Source: Thermotoga sp. 4484_232
GTDB taxonomy: Bacteria > Thermotogota > Thermotogae > Thermotogales > Thermotogaceae
Assembly: GCA_002084985.1 (NCBI GenBank)
Contig: MZGO01000014.1
Span: 1-9,791, forward strand
Direction of reading: 5' to 3'
DNA: 9,791 bases
Position numbers and translations under genes: made by a program
The notes under the pieces: generated by a model
What the model was told of the DNA's origin: nothing
The model's database searches: none
What the model saw: the letters and a program-made list of their open reading frames with translations, nothing else
In this document: positions 1 through 5,855 of the stretch, one piece after another
Numbering within the stretch: position 1 is the stretch's first letter
Layout of the letters: every line of letters starts with the position of its first letter

Positions 1-1
1 G

Positions 2-79
2 TTTGGTTTCAAACCTTATCCATTTTTCGAGCTACCGGAGGAGGAAAAAGAGGCTCCAAAGGTGGATCTGTCATTCTGA
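2..79 (+). CDS. lemA: LemA family protein, C-terminal end (partial, 5' end outside window)
   Basis: Only the last 25 codons and the TGA stop are visible. The readable end begins FGFKPYPFFELPEEE and finishes APKVDLSF. A (F)GFKPxxFFE motif followed by an acidic stretch and a terminal APKVDF-like end is the usual C-terminus of LemA proteins, which are membrane-anchored helical-bundle proteins of unknown molecular role. The other two forward frames have no comparable protein-like end. No hairpin terminator is visible after the stop, and the trpB2 promoter begins about 9 nt downstream, so some readthrough into the trpB2 leader is possible and would still be controlled by the attenuator. The family call rests on a short C-terminal motif only. 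Confidence 0.72.
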   Translation, partial: FGFKPYPFFELPEEEKEAPKVDLSF

Positions 80-87
80 GATTTTAT

Positions 88-115
88 TTGGAAAAAAGTC
101 TGGATGTGATAAAAT
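88..115 (+). promoter_or_regulatory. Probable sigma-A promoter of the trpB2 leader transcript
   Basis: The -35 candidate is TTGGAA at 88-93 and the -10 candidate is TAAAAT at 110-115, with a 16-nt spacer. TGA directly before the -10 gives an extended -10 (TGN) element. The predicted transcript start is near 121-123. This places the leader peptide's Shine-Dalgarno site (131-137) and the whole attenuator inside the transcript. The assignment is by consensus match only. Confidence 0.6.
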
Positions 116-142
116 TTATGAAACACGTTCGAGGTGAAACAC

Positions 143-223
143 ATGTGTGGAATTTCTCTTAAGGGATCAAAAGTGTTCTTCAGAAGTGAATGGTGGTGGC
201 GGTACCCCGATTCGGTGGGGTAA
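143..223 (+). CDS. trpL: trp leader peptide, 26 codons with Trp-Trp-Trp
   Basis: This is a short ORF with an ATG start, a strong Shine-Dalgarno site GAGGTGA at 131-137 (5-nt spacing) and a TAA stop. It ends SEWWWRYPDSVG, with TGG TGG TGG at 191-199. Three consecutive Trp codons in a 26-residue peptide, just before overlapping RNA helices and a Rho-independent terminator, are the signature of a ribosome-mediated transcription attenuator. The peptide itself is expected to have no function beyond sensing charged tRNA-Trp. A ribosome stalled at 191-199 would leave 205-215 mostly free, so the antiterminator can form. A ribosome that reaches the stop at 221-223 would cover 205-215, so the terminator forms. 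The first part (MCGISLKGSKVFF) shows no recognisable feature. Confidence 0.88.
   Translation: MCGISLKGSKVFFRSEWWWRYPDSVG
203..222 (+). promoter_or_regulatory. Protector (1:2-type) hairpin of the trp attenuator
   Basis: TACCCC at 203-208 pairs with GGGGTA at 217-222, with an 8-nt loop. The hairpin sequesters most of the antiterminator's 5' arm (205-215) and overlaps the leader stop codon. It is the counterpart of the 1:2 helix in classical trp leaders and would favour termination when the leader is not being translated. Confidence 0.6.
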
Positions 224-258
224 TCGTCACTGTTTTGTTGTATTACGCCGAATCGGGG
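205..258 (+). promoter_or_regulatory. Antiterminator helix of the trpB2 attenuator
   Basis: CCCCGATTCGG at 205-215 is perfectly complementary to CCGAATCGGGG at 248-258 (11 bp). An inner helix, GTAAT 220-224 with ATTAC 242-246, extends the stem beyond an internal loop. The 3' arm uses 255-258 (GGGG), the first four bases of the terminator's 5' arm, so the two structures are mutually exclusive. Its 5' arm starts 5 nt after the third Trp codon, the geometry needed for stalling at Trp codons to permit antitermination. Confidence 0.85.
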
Positions 259-293
259 CTCTCCTTAAAAGTGGAGAGCCCCTTTATTTTTAT
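255..293 (+). terminator. Regulated intrinsic terminator of the trpB2 leader
   Basis: GGGGCTCTCC at 255-264 pairs perfectly with GGAGAGCCCC at 273-282 (10 bp, loop TTAAAAGT), followed by the T-rich run TTTATTTTTAT. It lies between the leader peptide and the trpB2 ribosome-binding site, so termination here prevents trpB2 transcription. It competes with the antiterminator for 255-258. Confidence 0.9.
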
Positions 294-309
294 AAGGAGG
301 TGGTTTTTT

Positions 310-1578
310 ATGAGAATCAGGGTTAATCTATCAGTAGAGGACATGCCAAAGAGCTGGTACAACGTTGTAGCCGATCTTCCTTTTAATCTCGATCCACCAT
401 TGGATCCAGGAACCAGAGAACCTCTGAACCCAGAAAAGCTCTCTCCTATATTTCCTCAATCCCTCATAGAGCAGGAAATATCTGACGAGAGATTCATCGA
501 AATTCCCGAAGAAGTAATCAGAGAATACGCAGTCTACAGACCGACTCCGCTCATAAGAGCAATGTATCTTGAGGAGTATTTGGGAACACCTGCAAGGATC
601 TACTACAAATACGAAGGAGTCAGCCCAACAGGGAGTCATAAAACGAACACATCGATACCGCAGGCTTATTACAACGCTAGAGAAGGGGTGAAACGGCTGG
701 TGACGGAAACAGGAGCGGGACAGTGGGGAAGCGCTTTAACCTATGCTGGAAGAAAATTTGGATTGGAAGTGGGAGTCTTCATGGTTAAAGTGAGTTACTT
801 TCAGAAACCCATGAGGAAAAACCTGATGCAACTGTACGGTGGAAATGTTACACCCAGTCCAAGCGAGAAGACAAAATTTGGGAAGAGACTACTCAAGGAG
901 AATCCAGAAAATCCTGGAAGCCTTGGTATAGCGATAAGTGAAGCAATGGAGGCTGCTCTGGAAGATTCAAAAACCAAGTATTCCCTTGGAAGTGTCCTGA
1001 ACCATGTTCTTCTTCATCAGACTGTCATAGGCCTTGAGTTGAAGAAACAACTCGAAATGATCGGCGAAAGGCCAACGATCATAATGGGATGTCATGGAGG
1101 AGGTTCTAACTTTGGGGGAACGATCCTTCCCTTCATACCGGATAAGCTGGAAGGAAAGGATATAAGGTTCGTGGCCTGCGAGCCAACTGCATGCCCGTCT
1201 CTTACCAAGGGGAGGTACGATTACGATCATGGAGACACAGCTGGTATAACGCCTCTTCTGAAGATGTACACACTGGGAAAGGATTTCATACCACCCAAGA
1301 TACATGCGGGAGGTTTGAGATACCATGGCTCTGCTCCCATAATAGCTAGACTGGTTCATGAAGGAATAGTGGAGGCTCAGGCATTCGATCAAGATGAGAT
1401 ATTTAAATGGGCGAAGGTTTTCTCAAACATTGAAGGGATAGTCCCGGCTCCAGAGAGTGCACACGCTATTGCAGGTGTGGTTAAGGAAGCTTTGAGGGCA
1501 AAAGAGGAGAAAAGGGAGGAAGTCATCGTCTTCAATCTGAGTGGACATGGCCTTTTCGATCTCACTGCTTACACTTGA
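310..1578 (+). CDS. trpB2: Tryptophan synthase beta chain, TrpB2 type (long form)
   Basis: 422 residues; a PLP enzyme that condenses L-serine (or O-phosphoserine in some TrpB2 enzymes) with indole to give tryptophan. The ATG at 310 is chosen because AAGGAGGTG at 294-302 precedes it and the protein then starts MRIRVNLSVEDMPKSWYN, typical of TrpB2. The frame is open back to 190 but that stretch is the attenuator. The PLP-binding lysine is K111 in EGVSPTGSHKTNTS. The catalytic glutamate is E133 in ETGAGQWG, the phosphate-binding loop is HGGGSN (262-267), and EGIVPAPESAHA (375-386) and SGHG (411-414) complete the active site. The long N-terminus and HKTN rather than HKIN mark the TrpB2 subgroup, which typically does not form the TrpA complex. 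No trpA or other trp gene is adjacent. It is preceded by its own Trp attenuator and ends at a bidirectional terminator. Length and sequence match the T. maritima TrpB2 as I recall it. Confidence 0.95.
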   Translation: MRIRVNLSVEDMPKSWYNVVADLPFNLDPPLDPGTREPLNPEKLSPIFPQSLIEQEISDERFIEIPEEVIREYAVYRPTPLIRAMYLEEYLGTPARIYYKYEGVSPTGSHKTNTSIPQAYYNAREGVKRLVTETGAGQWGSALTYAGRKFGLEVGVFMVKVSYFQKPMRKNLMQLYGGNVTPSPSEKTKFGKRLLKENPENPGSLGIAISEAMEAALEDSKTKYSLGSVLNHVLLHQTVIGLELKKQLEMIGERPTIIMGCHGGGSNFGGTILPFIPDKLEGKDIRFVACEPTACPSLTKGRYDYDHGDTAGITPLLKMYTLGKDFIPPKIHAGGLRYHGSAPIIARLVHEGIVEAQAFDQDEIFKWAKVFSNIEGIVPAPESAHAIAGVVKEALRAKEEKREEVIVFNLSGHGLFDLTAYT

Positions 1579-1607
1579 AAAGAGCCCGCGATAATAGCGG
1601 GCTCTTT
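1579..1607. terminator. Bidirectional terminator between trpB2 and the FGGY kinase gene
   Basis: AAAGAGCCCGC at 1579-1589 pairs with GCGGGCTCTTT at 1597-1607 (11 bp, 7-nt loop). It starts on the base after the trpB2 stop and its last base is the final base of the kinase stop codon on the other strand, so it fills the whole gap between the convergent genes. The A/T ends of the stem provide a short T tract in either direction (TTT on +, TTTT on -). Confidence 0.85.
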
Positions 1608-3055
1608 CATTGAAGATCTATCAACTCTTTCTTCAATTCCTTGTATCTCTGGTACTTCTCTTCGTAGTAATCTAAATTTCTATCGGGATACACGATCTTG
1701 GATATTCTGTGCCCTCTTTCGAAGGCATCACGATGATCTTTATAGAGGCCCGCGGAAAGTCCTGCAAGAAGTGCCGCTCCCAGAGTCGTGGCCTCCGATG
1801 TTTGAAGAAGATGTATGGGAATACCGAGTACGTTCGATCTTATTTTAACTACGAGTTCACTGAGGGATTCTCCTCCAACCATGATCAGTTTGTAATCCTT
1901 TTCAAGGCCTAAATTTCTCAGATTCTCTATCATGGATCTCACTTCGAACGAGAGACTCTCTATTATAGAGATCAACATTTCATCGGAATCCGTCTCATCC
2001 GATAGATTCAGAAAGCTGGCTCCTGCTCTCATATTGGAGAAAATTCCCCTCAGGAATGGGAAGAAATAAACCGTGTTCGTTTTCATCTTCACGTTTTCAA
2101 GATGCTCGAAATCCTTTCTCAGAACTTTCCTCAGGAACCATTCAATACAGTATCCTCCCGTTGGTAAACCATCGACAAGGTAATAACGATGCGGGACAAC
2201 GTGAAAACCTGCGTTGAAGTCATATATGATGTTTTTCAGAAAGATGTTCAGTACATCATCATCTACTCCCCACAGTACGGCTTCCGTTGTACCAGTTGAA
2301 TTCAGCACTTTATCAAGGTCGAAAACGCCCGCTGGAAAAGAAGCCGTCATATGATCCTGACCAGCTGTCGTTACGATCACATCCCTTGGAAGGCCAAGGT
2401 CGAGAGCAATATCGGATTTCACAGTTCCTCTTGGTATTCCACTGTCCGCTATGCCTGGGAGGTGTTTTTTTGGAATGTTCGCTATATCCAGAATTTCCTC
2501 ACACCAATCCCCTGTTTTTAGATCGATCAGCATGGTTCTGGAAGCTAAGCATCTGTCCATCCTTTTGTCACCTGTTAGGATGTATGCGATGTAGCTTGAA
2601 ACGTCGAGCCATGTTTCAATCCCTTCCATTTCCTCTTTGAAAGAGTGATAATAATACATCATCTTGAAGATTGAAAAGATCCAAGACGCTCTGAGCCCTG
2701 TTCTTCCGAATATCCATTCTGGATCGACACGGGAGAAGAACTCCTCGTATGTTTCCCTGGTTATTGTGTTGTACCAGATCAATCCTGCCATACTGGATCC
2801 ATCTTTCCTCACCGGGAAAACCGTCTCTCCCAAAGATGAAATACCGATTGCTCTGATTTTCTTTTTCACATCATCCGGTATACTGTAAAGGAGTTTTGAA
2901 ACAGTTTTCCAAAGTTTTTCAGGATGGAGGATCTCCTTCAAACTCTCGTGAAATTCGAGCGGTGTTCTGGCTCTGGTCCCCCATATGGGTTTTCCTTCTT
3001 CGTCGTACACCCAGAGTTTTATATTCGTTGTGCCTATATCCAATCCCACAAGCAT
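1607..3055 (-). CDS. FGGY-family carbohydrate kinase, substrate unknown
   Basis: 482 residues, the usual length for the FGGY sugar kinase family (xylulokinase, gluconokinase, glycerol kinase), which phosphorylates sugars or polyols with ATP. The N-terminal actin-like domain starts GLDIGTTNIKLWVYD (4-18), holding the phosphate-1 loop. IWYNTITRE (93-101) occupies the place of the substrate-loop motif. The probable catalytic base is D234 in AGQDHMTASFPAGV, followed by STGTTE (253-258). The C-terminal nucleotide-binding domain has VGGES (393-397) and the family-typical TTLGAALLAG. The end, with Tyr-rich helices after YPD, is also standard. The ATG is preceded by AAAGGGTGG, and the gene begins 12 nt after the nagA stop, so the two are co-transcribed. 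I cannot assign the substrate. The GQDH motif and the YNTIT loop differ from the xylulokinase and glycerol kinase versions I know. The nagA neighbour suggests an amino-sugar-related substrate, but that is inference. Confidence 0.85.
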   Translation of the reverse strand: MLVGLDIGTTNIKLWVYDEEGKPIWGTRARTPLEFHESLKEILHPEKLWKTVSKLLYSIPDDVKKKIRAIGISSLGETVFPVRKDGSSMAGLIWYNTITRETYEEFFSRVDPEWIFGRTGLRASWIFSIFKMMYYYHSFKEEMEGIETWLDVSSYIAYILTGDKRMDRCLASRTMLIDLKTGDWCEEILDIANIPKKHLPGIADSGIPRGTVKSDIALDLGLPRDVIVTTAGQDHMTASFPAGVFDLDKVLNSTGTTEAVLWGVDDDVLNIFLKNIIYDFNAGFHVVPHRYYLVDGLPTGGYCIEWFLRKVLRKDFEHLENVKMKTNTVYFFPFLRGIFSNMRAGASFLNLSDETDSDEMLISIIESLSFEVRSMIENLRNLGLEKDYKLIMVGGESLSELVVKIRSNVLGIPIHLLQTSEATTLGAALLAGLSAGLYKDHRDAFERGHRISKIVYPDRNLDYYEEKYQRYKELKKELIDLQ

Positions 3056-3067
3056 CCAACCACCCTT

Positions 3068-4183
3068 TCAAGATATTTTTCCATAAACCACCTCTCCTTT
3101 TTTCACAGTGGCGATCAGGTTGAGATCCCTATCTAAAATCACCAGATCCGCTATATAACCTTCTTTTATCCTTCCCAAATCCTCTATGGAAAGATTCGAT
3201 ATAGCGTTGTAAGATGAAACGTGCGTCAATTCCTTCAAGGATGCTCTTGTGAATTTTCGGAAGTTTCTAACGGCATTTATGAAAGTGAGAGTACTTCCTG
3301 CAAGGCTACCGTTTGAAAGCCTCGCTACACCGTTTTCCACGAATACCTTCAATCCTCCCAGCTCGTAAACGCCATCTTTCAAACCCGCTGCGGATATCGC
3401 ATCGGTTATGAGAATTATTCTACTTGCACCTTTTGTTTTATATATAAGTTCCACCATCTGGGGAGAAAGATGAACACCGTCACAGATGAGCTCAAGGACG
3501 ATATCATCAAAGTAGAGTCCAGCTCCAGTTATTCCGATTTCCCTGTGATGCAAAGGTCTCAAAGCATTTGGAAAATGTGTGATTCTCTTGACTCCCATAT
3601 CGTGCGCTTTTTTCACATGTTCAAATTTCGCATTCGAATGTCCCATGGATATTACAACACCCTTGTTCATAAGCGCTTTAGAATACTTGCTGAACCCTTC
3701 TATCTCCGGTGCCATCGTTATCAGTCTCAACACATCCTTTTCTGAGATGGCGTTTATCTCTTTCTCGCTTGGTTTCCTTACGTATTCAGGATTCTGTGCT
3801 CCCACTTTCTCAGGCGATATGTAGGGACCTTCAAGATGAATTCCCAAAACCGATGTTACATCCCTTCCATTCATGTATTCTTCAACGACATCTAAAGCTT
3901 TTAGCATATCCTCCAAAGAGCACGAAACTGTTGTTGGAAGAAATGAGGTTACACCCTGTGCGTAGAAGAACTCTTCCATCTTTTCAAGGGATTTTTTGGA
4001 AAGATCCATTGTATCCACTCCGAAACTTCCGTGAACATGGGGGTCAAAGAATCCAGGAATCACTATGAAAGACCAGGATCTTTTCTTTTTGGATACCTTT
4101 GATATCTTTCCATCTTCTATCTCCAGTGAACCTGTGAATTCCCCTTCCAGAGGATCGACCATAAGAATATTGTCCAGAATCAA
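3068..4183 (-). CDS. nagA: N-acetylglucosamine-6-phosphate deacetylase
   Basis: 371 residues, cytoplasmic, metal-dependent amidohydrolase fold; removes acetate from N-acetylglucosamine 6-phosphate to give glucosamine 6-phosphate. Visible motifs, numbered from the TTG start: FDPHVHG (H49, H51), metal ligand E118 in HLEGPY, H182 in MGHS, H203 in THFPNA, CDGVH (D235, H238) for substrate contact, and catalytic D261 in ITDAISAAGL. LHHREIGITGAG is also typical of NagA. I choose TTG at 4183-4181 because the Shine-Dalgarno site AGGAGG (revcomp of 4193-4198) then has 8-nt spacing and the protein starts MILDNILMVDP, aligning with the recalled T. maritima start MIVEKVLIVDP. An in-frame GTG at 4192 lies against the Shine-Dalgarno site and is unlikely. 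It is first in an operon with the downstream FGGY kinase. No nagB is visible. Deacetylation of another N-acetyl sugar phosphate cannot be excluded. Confidence 0.92.
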   Translation of the reverse strand: MILDNILMVDPLEGEFTGSLEIEDGKISKVSKKKRSWSFIVIPGFFDPHVHGSFGVDTMDLSKKSLEKMEEFFYAQGVTSFLPTTVSCSLEDMLKALDVVEEYMNGRDVTSVLGIHLEGPYISPEKVGAQNPEYVRKPSEKEINAISEKDVLRLITMAPEIEGFSKYSKALMNKGVVISMGHSNAKFEHVKKAHDMGVKRITHFPNALRPLHHREIGITGAGLYFDDIVLELICDGVHLSPQMVELIYKTKGASRIILITDAISAAGLKDGVYELGGLKVFVENGVARLSNGSLAGSTLTFINAVRNFRKFTRASLKELTHVSSYNAISNLSIEDLGRIKEGYIADLVILDRDLNLIATVKKGEVVYGKIS

Positions 4184-4229
4184 CCTTATCACCTCCTGTG
4201 TTTGCTGTTAAAATTTTAAAACGGGAGGG
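4184..4229. promoter_or_regulatory. Compact divergent promoter region, nagA (-) / LemA-like gene (+)
   Basis: Only 46 bp separates the chosen nagA start from the LemA-like start, and it holds the nagA Shine-Dalgarno site. For the + strand, TTATCA (4186-4191) and TAAAAT (4209-4214) form a -35/-10 pair with 17-nt spacing and a start near 4221. TAAAATTTTA at 4209-4218 is a perfect palindrome, so the same 10 bp also offers TAAAAT as a -10 on the - strand. No good -35 is visible for that direction. If both are used, the two polymerases would compete for the same DNA. Confidence 0.45.
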
Positions 4230-4727
4230 ATGATTCTGATTTGGATCTTCGTTCTCTCATCCGTAACGACATCTATTTTCCTATGGATCTCCATACCTTA
4301 TCTTATAATGAATTACCTGAGAAAGAAGAAGGAGATCTTCAGGGAAAAGATAGAGGAGAACATTGAGAAGAAGATGGAGGTCATCAGGGAGTTCTGCGAT
4401 CTTGTGGATGAAGGTCCAAGAGAAGAGATGCAAAATATGCTGGATGACTTCAAGTTCGCTCTCTCTCAGGCCGATAGATCGGATATGGAAAAAAAGATCG
4501 TGAGGAGATTTTTTGAGATACTGGACAATTTGCGAAATCTTGATGAATGGAGAAGTAGAGTTAAACTCTGGGAACTGGAAGATGAAATGAAAAGGTTGAA
4601 CGATGAAATGAAGGAGTTGAGGAAATTCCACAACGATGTTGTGGAGAGTCACAACAGAAAATGCAGGAAACTGATCTTTCTGCCTGCGGTGAAGATGTTC
4701 AACATCAAACCCATGGATACTTTGTGA
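4230..4727 (+). CDS. LemA-like membrane-anchored coiled-coil protein, divergent
   Basis: 165 residues. An N-terminal hydrophobic segment (about 2-29) is followed by the basic cluster RKKK (31-34), so one membrane anchor is likely. The rest is almost entirely charged helix with coiled-coil character (about 35-60 and 105-145). The C-terminus, FHNDVVESHNRKC then LIFLPAVKMFNIKP, resembles the LemA ending (YNDAVxxYN, then FP, then FGFKP), and length and topology also fit a short LemA relative. It lacks the acidic tail after the GFKP-like motif, ending at PMDTL. The molecular function of LemA proteins is unknown. The start is uncertain: GGGAGG at 4223-4228 is only 1 nt from the ATG at 4230, so initiation at the in-frame CTG at 4236 (7-nt spacing) is possible. 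queA begins 14 nt after the stop, so they form one transcription unit. The family link is a motif-level inference. Confidence 0.6.
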   Translation: MILIWIFVLSSVTTSIFLWISIPYLIMNYLRKKKEIFREKIEENIEKKMEVIREFCDLVDEGPREEMQNMLDDFKFALSQADRSDMEKKIVRRFFEILDNLRNLDEWRSRVKLWELEDEMKRLNDEMKELRKFHNDVVESHNRKCRKLIFLPAVKMFNIKPMDTL

Positions 4728-4741
4728 AAGGAGGTTCTTGG

Positions 4742-5749
4742 GTGACTGAGGTTTCGGAATTCGATTACTACCTTCCCAAAGAGCTGATCGCTCAAGAGCC
4801 GGTGGAGCCGAGAGACTCATCTCGTCTGATGGTTATACACAGGAAAACTGGAGAAATCGAGCACAGAATATTCAGGGACATCGTTAACTATCTCGAAGAA
4901 GGGGATCTTCTCGTTCTGAATACAACTAAAGTTATACCGGCAAGACTCTTGGGAAAAAAAGAGACAGGAGCAAAGGTTGAGATCTTTCTGCTTGAAAAAA
5001 TGAAAGAAGGCGTTTGGAAATGCCTCGTAAAGCCTGGATCTAAAGTGAAAATTGGAGCGAAAGTATTGATAGGAGATCTGATAGCAAGATGTTTAGAAAG
5101 ATTTCCCGATGGGGCAAGACTCATGGAATTTGAGCCAGGGGATGACTCCGTCATATTCTCCCATGGGAAGACCCCTTTACCTCCTTACATAAAAAAGGAT
5201 GTTCCTTCCGATAGATACCAAACTGTTTATGCCAAAGAGGAAGGAGCGGTCGCTGCTCCAACAGCTGGGCTTCATTTCACAGAGGAACTTTTAAAAAAAT
5301 TGGAAAATAATGGTGTTAAATTTGCAGAGGTTATCCTTCATGTGAGCCTTGGCACTTTCAGACCGGTTAAGGCAGAAAGAGTGGAGGATCATAAAATGGA
5401 GGAAGAGTATTACAAAGTGCCAGAAGCAACTGTCAAAGCGATCGAAGAAACTTTAAAAAGAGGAAGAAGAATAGTAGCAGTTGGAACGACTGTCGTCAGA
5501 ACTTTGGAAACCATAGTGAGACTTCCCAAAAGAAAAGAGTACGAAGGTAAGACGGATCTTTTCATATACCCTCCATTCGAGTTCAAACTCGTCTCTGCCC
5601 TGATAACGAACTTTCATCTTCCAAAATCAACTCTTCTGATGCTTGTCAGTGCATTTGCGGGGAAAGACCTCATAATGAAAGCTTACAAAATAGCGATTGA
5701 GAAAAGATACAGATTCTTTTCCTTTGGGGACGCTTGTTTGATACTATGA
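4742..5749 (+). CDS. queA: S-adenosylmethionine:tRNA ribosyltransferase-isomerase
   Basis: 335 residues; transfers and isomerises the ribosyl moiety of S-adenosylmethionine onto 7-aminomethyl-7-deazaguanine at the tRNA wobble position, giving epoxyqueuosine in queuosine synthesis. Conserved blocks are all present: IAQEPVEPRDSSRLMV (17-32), VLNTTKVIPARL (58-69), LPPYI (146-150), DRYQTVYA (157-164), GAVAAPTAGLHFT (168-180), HVSLGTFRPV (200-209), GTTVVRTLE (248-256), ITNFHLPKSTLLMLVSAF and the terminal FSFGDACLI. The GTG at 4742 is chosen because AAAGGAGG (4727-4734) lies 7 nt upstream. The frame is open back to 4661 but that overlaps the preceding gene and has no ribosome-binding site. The length equals that recalled for the T. 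maritima protein. It is second in the operon after the LemA-like gene and ends 62 nt before a bidirectional terminator. No other queuosine gene is in the window. Confidence 0.96.
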   Translation: MTEVSEFDYYLPKELIAQEPVEPRDSSRLMVIHRKTGEIEHRIFRDIVNYLEEGDLLVLNTTKVIPARLLGKKETGAKVEIFLLEKMKEGVWKCLVKPGSKVKIGAKVLIGDLIARCLERFPDGARLMEFEPGDDSVIFSHGKTPLPPYIKKDVPSDRYQTVYAKEEGAVAAPTAGLHFTEELLKKLENNGVKFAEVILHVSLGTFRPVKAERVEDHKMEEEYYKVPEATVKAIEETLKRGRRIVAVGTTVVRTLETIVRLPKRKEYEGKTDLFIYPPFEFKLVSALITNFHLPKSTLLMLVSAFAGKDLIMKAYKIAIEKRYRFFSFGDACLIL

Positions 5750-5810
5750 AACCATCTGTTTTTTCTCTATGCTAGCTGGTAGAAGAGGTCTATGAATAAC
5801 GATAAATTCA

Positions 5811-5840
5811 AAAAAATGCCCACCAGAGGTGGGCATTTTT
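5811..5840. terminator. Bidirectional terminator between queA and the repeat-protein gene
   Basis: AAAAATGCCCACC at 5812-5824 pairs with GGTGGGCATTTTT at 5828-5840 (13 bp including the A/T ends, loop AGA). A GC core flanked by A and T runs makes it functional in both directions, fitting the convergence of queA (+) and the repeat-protein gene (-, stop at 5856-5858). The rest of the gap, 5750-5810, shows no gene or other signal. Confidence 0.9.
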
Positions 5841-5855
5841 AGAAGAATTACATGA

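Noticed and set aside
120..300. T-box or other tRNA-sensing riboswitch upstream of trpB2
   Set aside because: No T-box AGGGTGGNACCGCG-like sequence or stem I features are visible. The Trp codon run in a translatable leader with overlapping helices explains the region fully.
190..309. N-terminal extension of trpB2 from an ATG at 190
   Set aside because: It would translate the antiterminator and terminator, has no ribosome-binding site of its own, and ignores AAGGAGGTG placed correctly for the ATG at 310, which gives the family-typical N-terminus.
331..1392. Antisense open frames within trpB2
   Set aside because: They are shadow frames of a strongly conserved enzyme gene, with no ribosome-binding sites or protein motifs.
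4184..4192. GTG start of nagA at 4192
   Set aside because: It touches the Shine-Dalgarno site and cannot use it. The TTG three codons later has 8-nt spacing and aligns with the known NagA N-terminus.
4661..4741. Longer queA start at ATG 4661
   Set aside because: It overlaps the preceding gene in another frame and lacks a Shine-Dalgarno site. GTG 4742 has AAAGGAGG at 7-nt spacing and gives the normal QueA length.
4281..4820. 179-codon open frame on the - strand across the LemA-like gene and queA start
   Set aside because: It is a shadow of two well-supported + strand genes and has no initiation signal or recognisable protein pattern.
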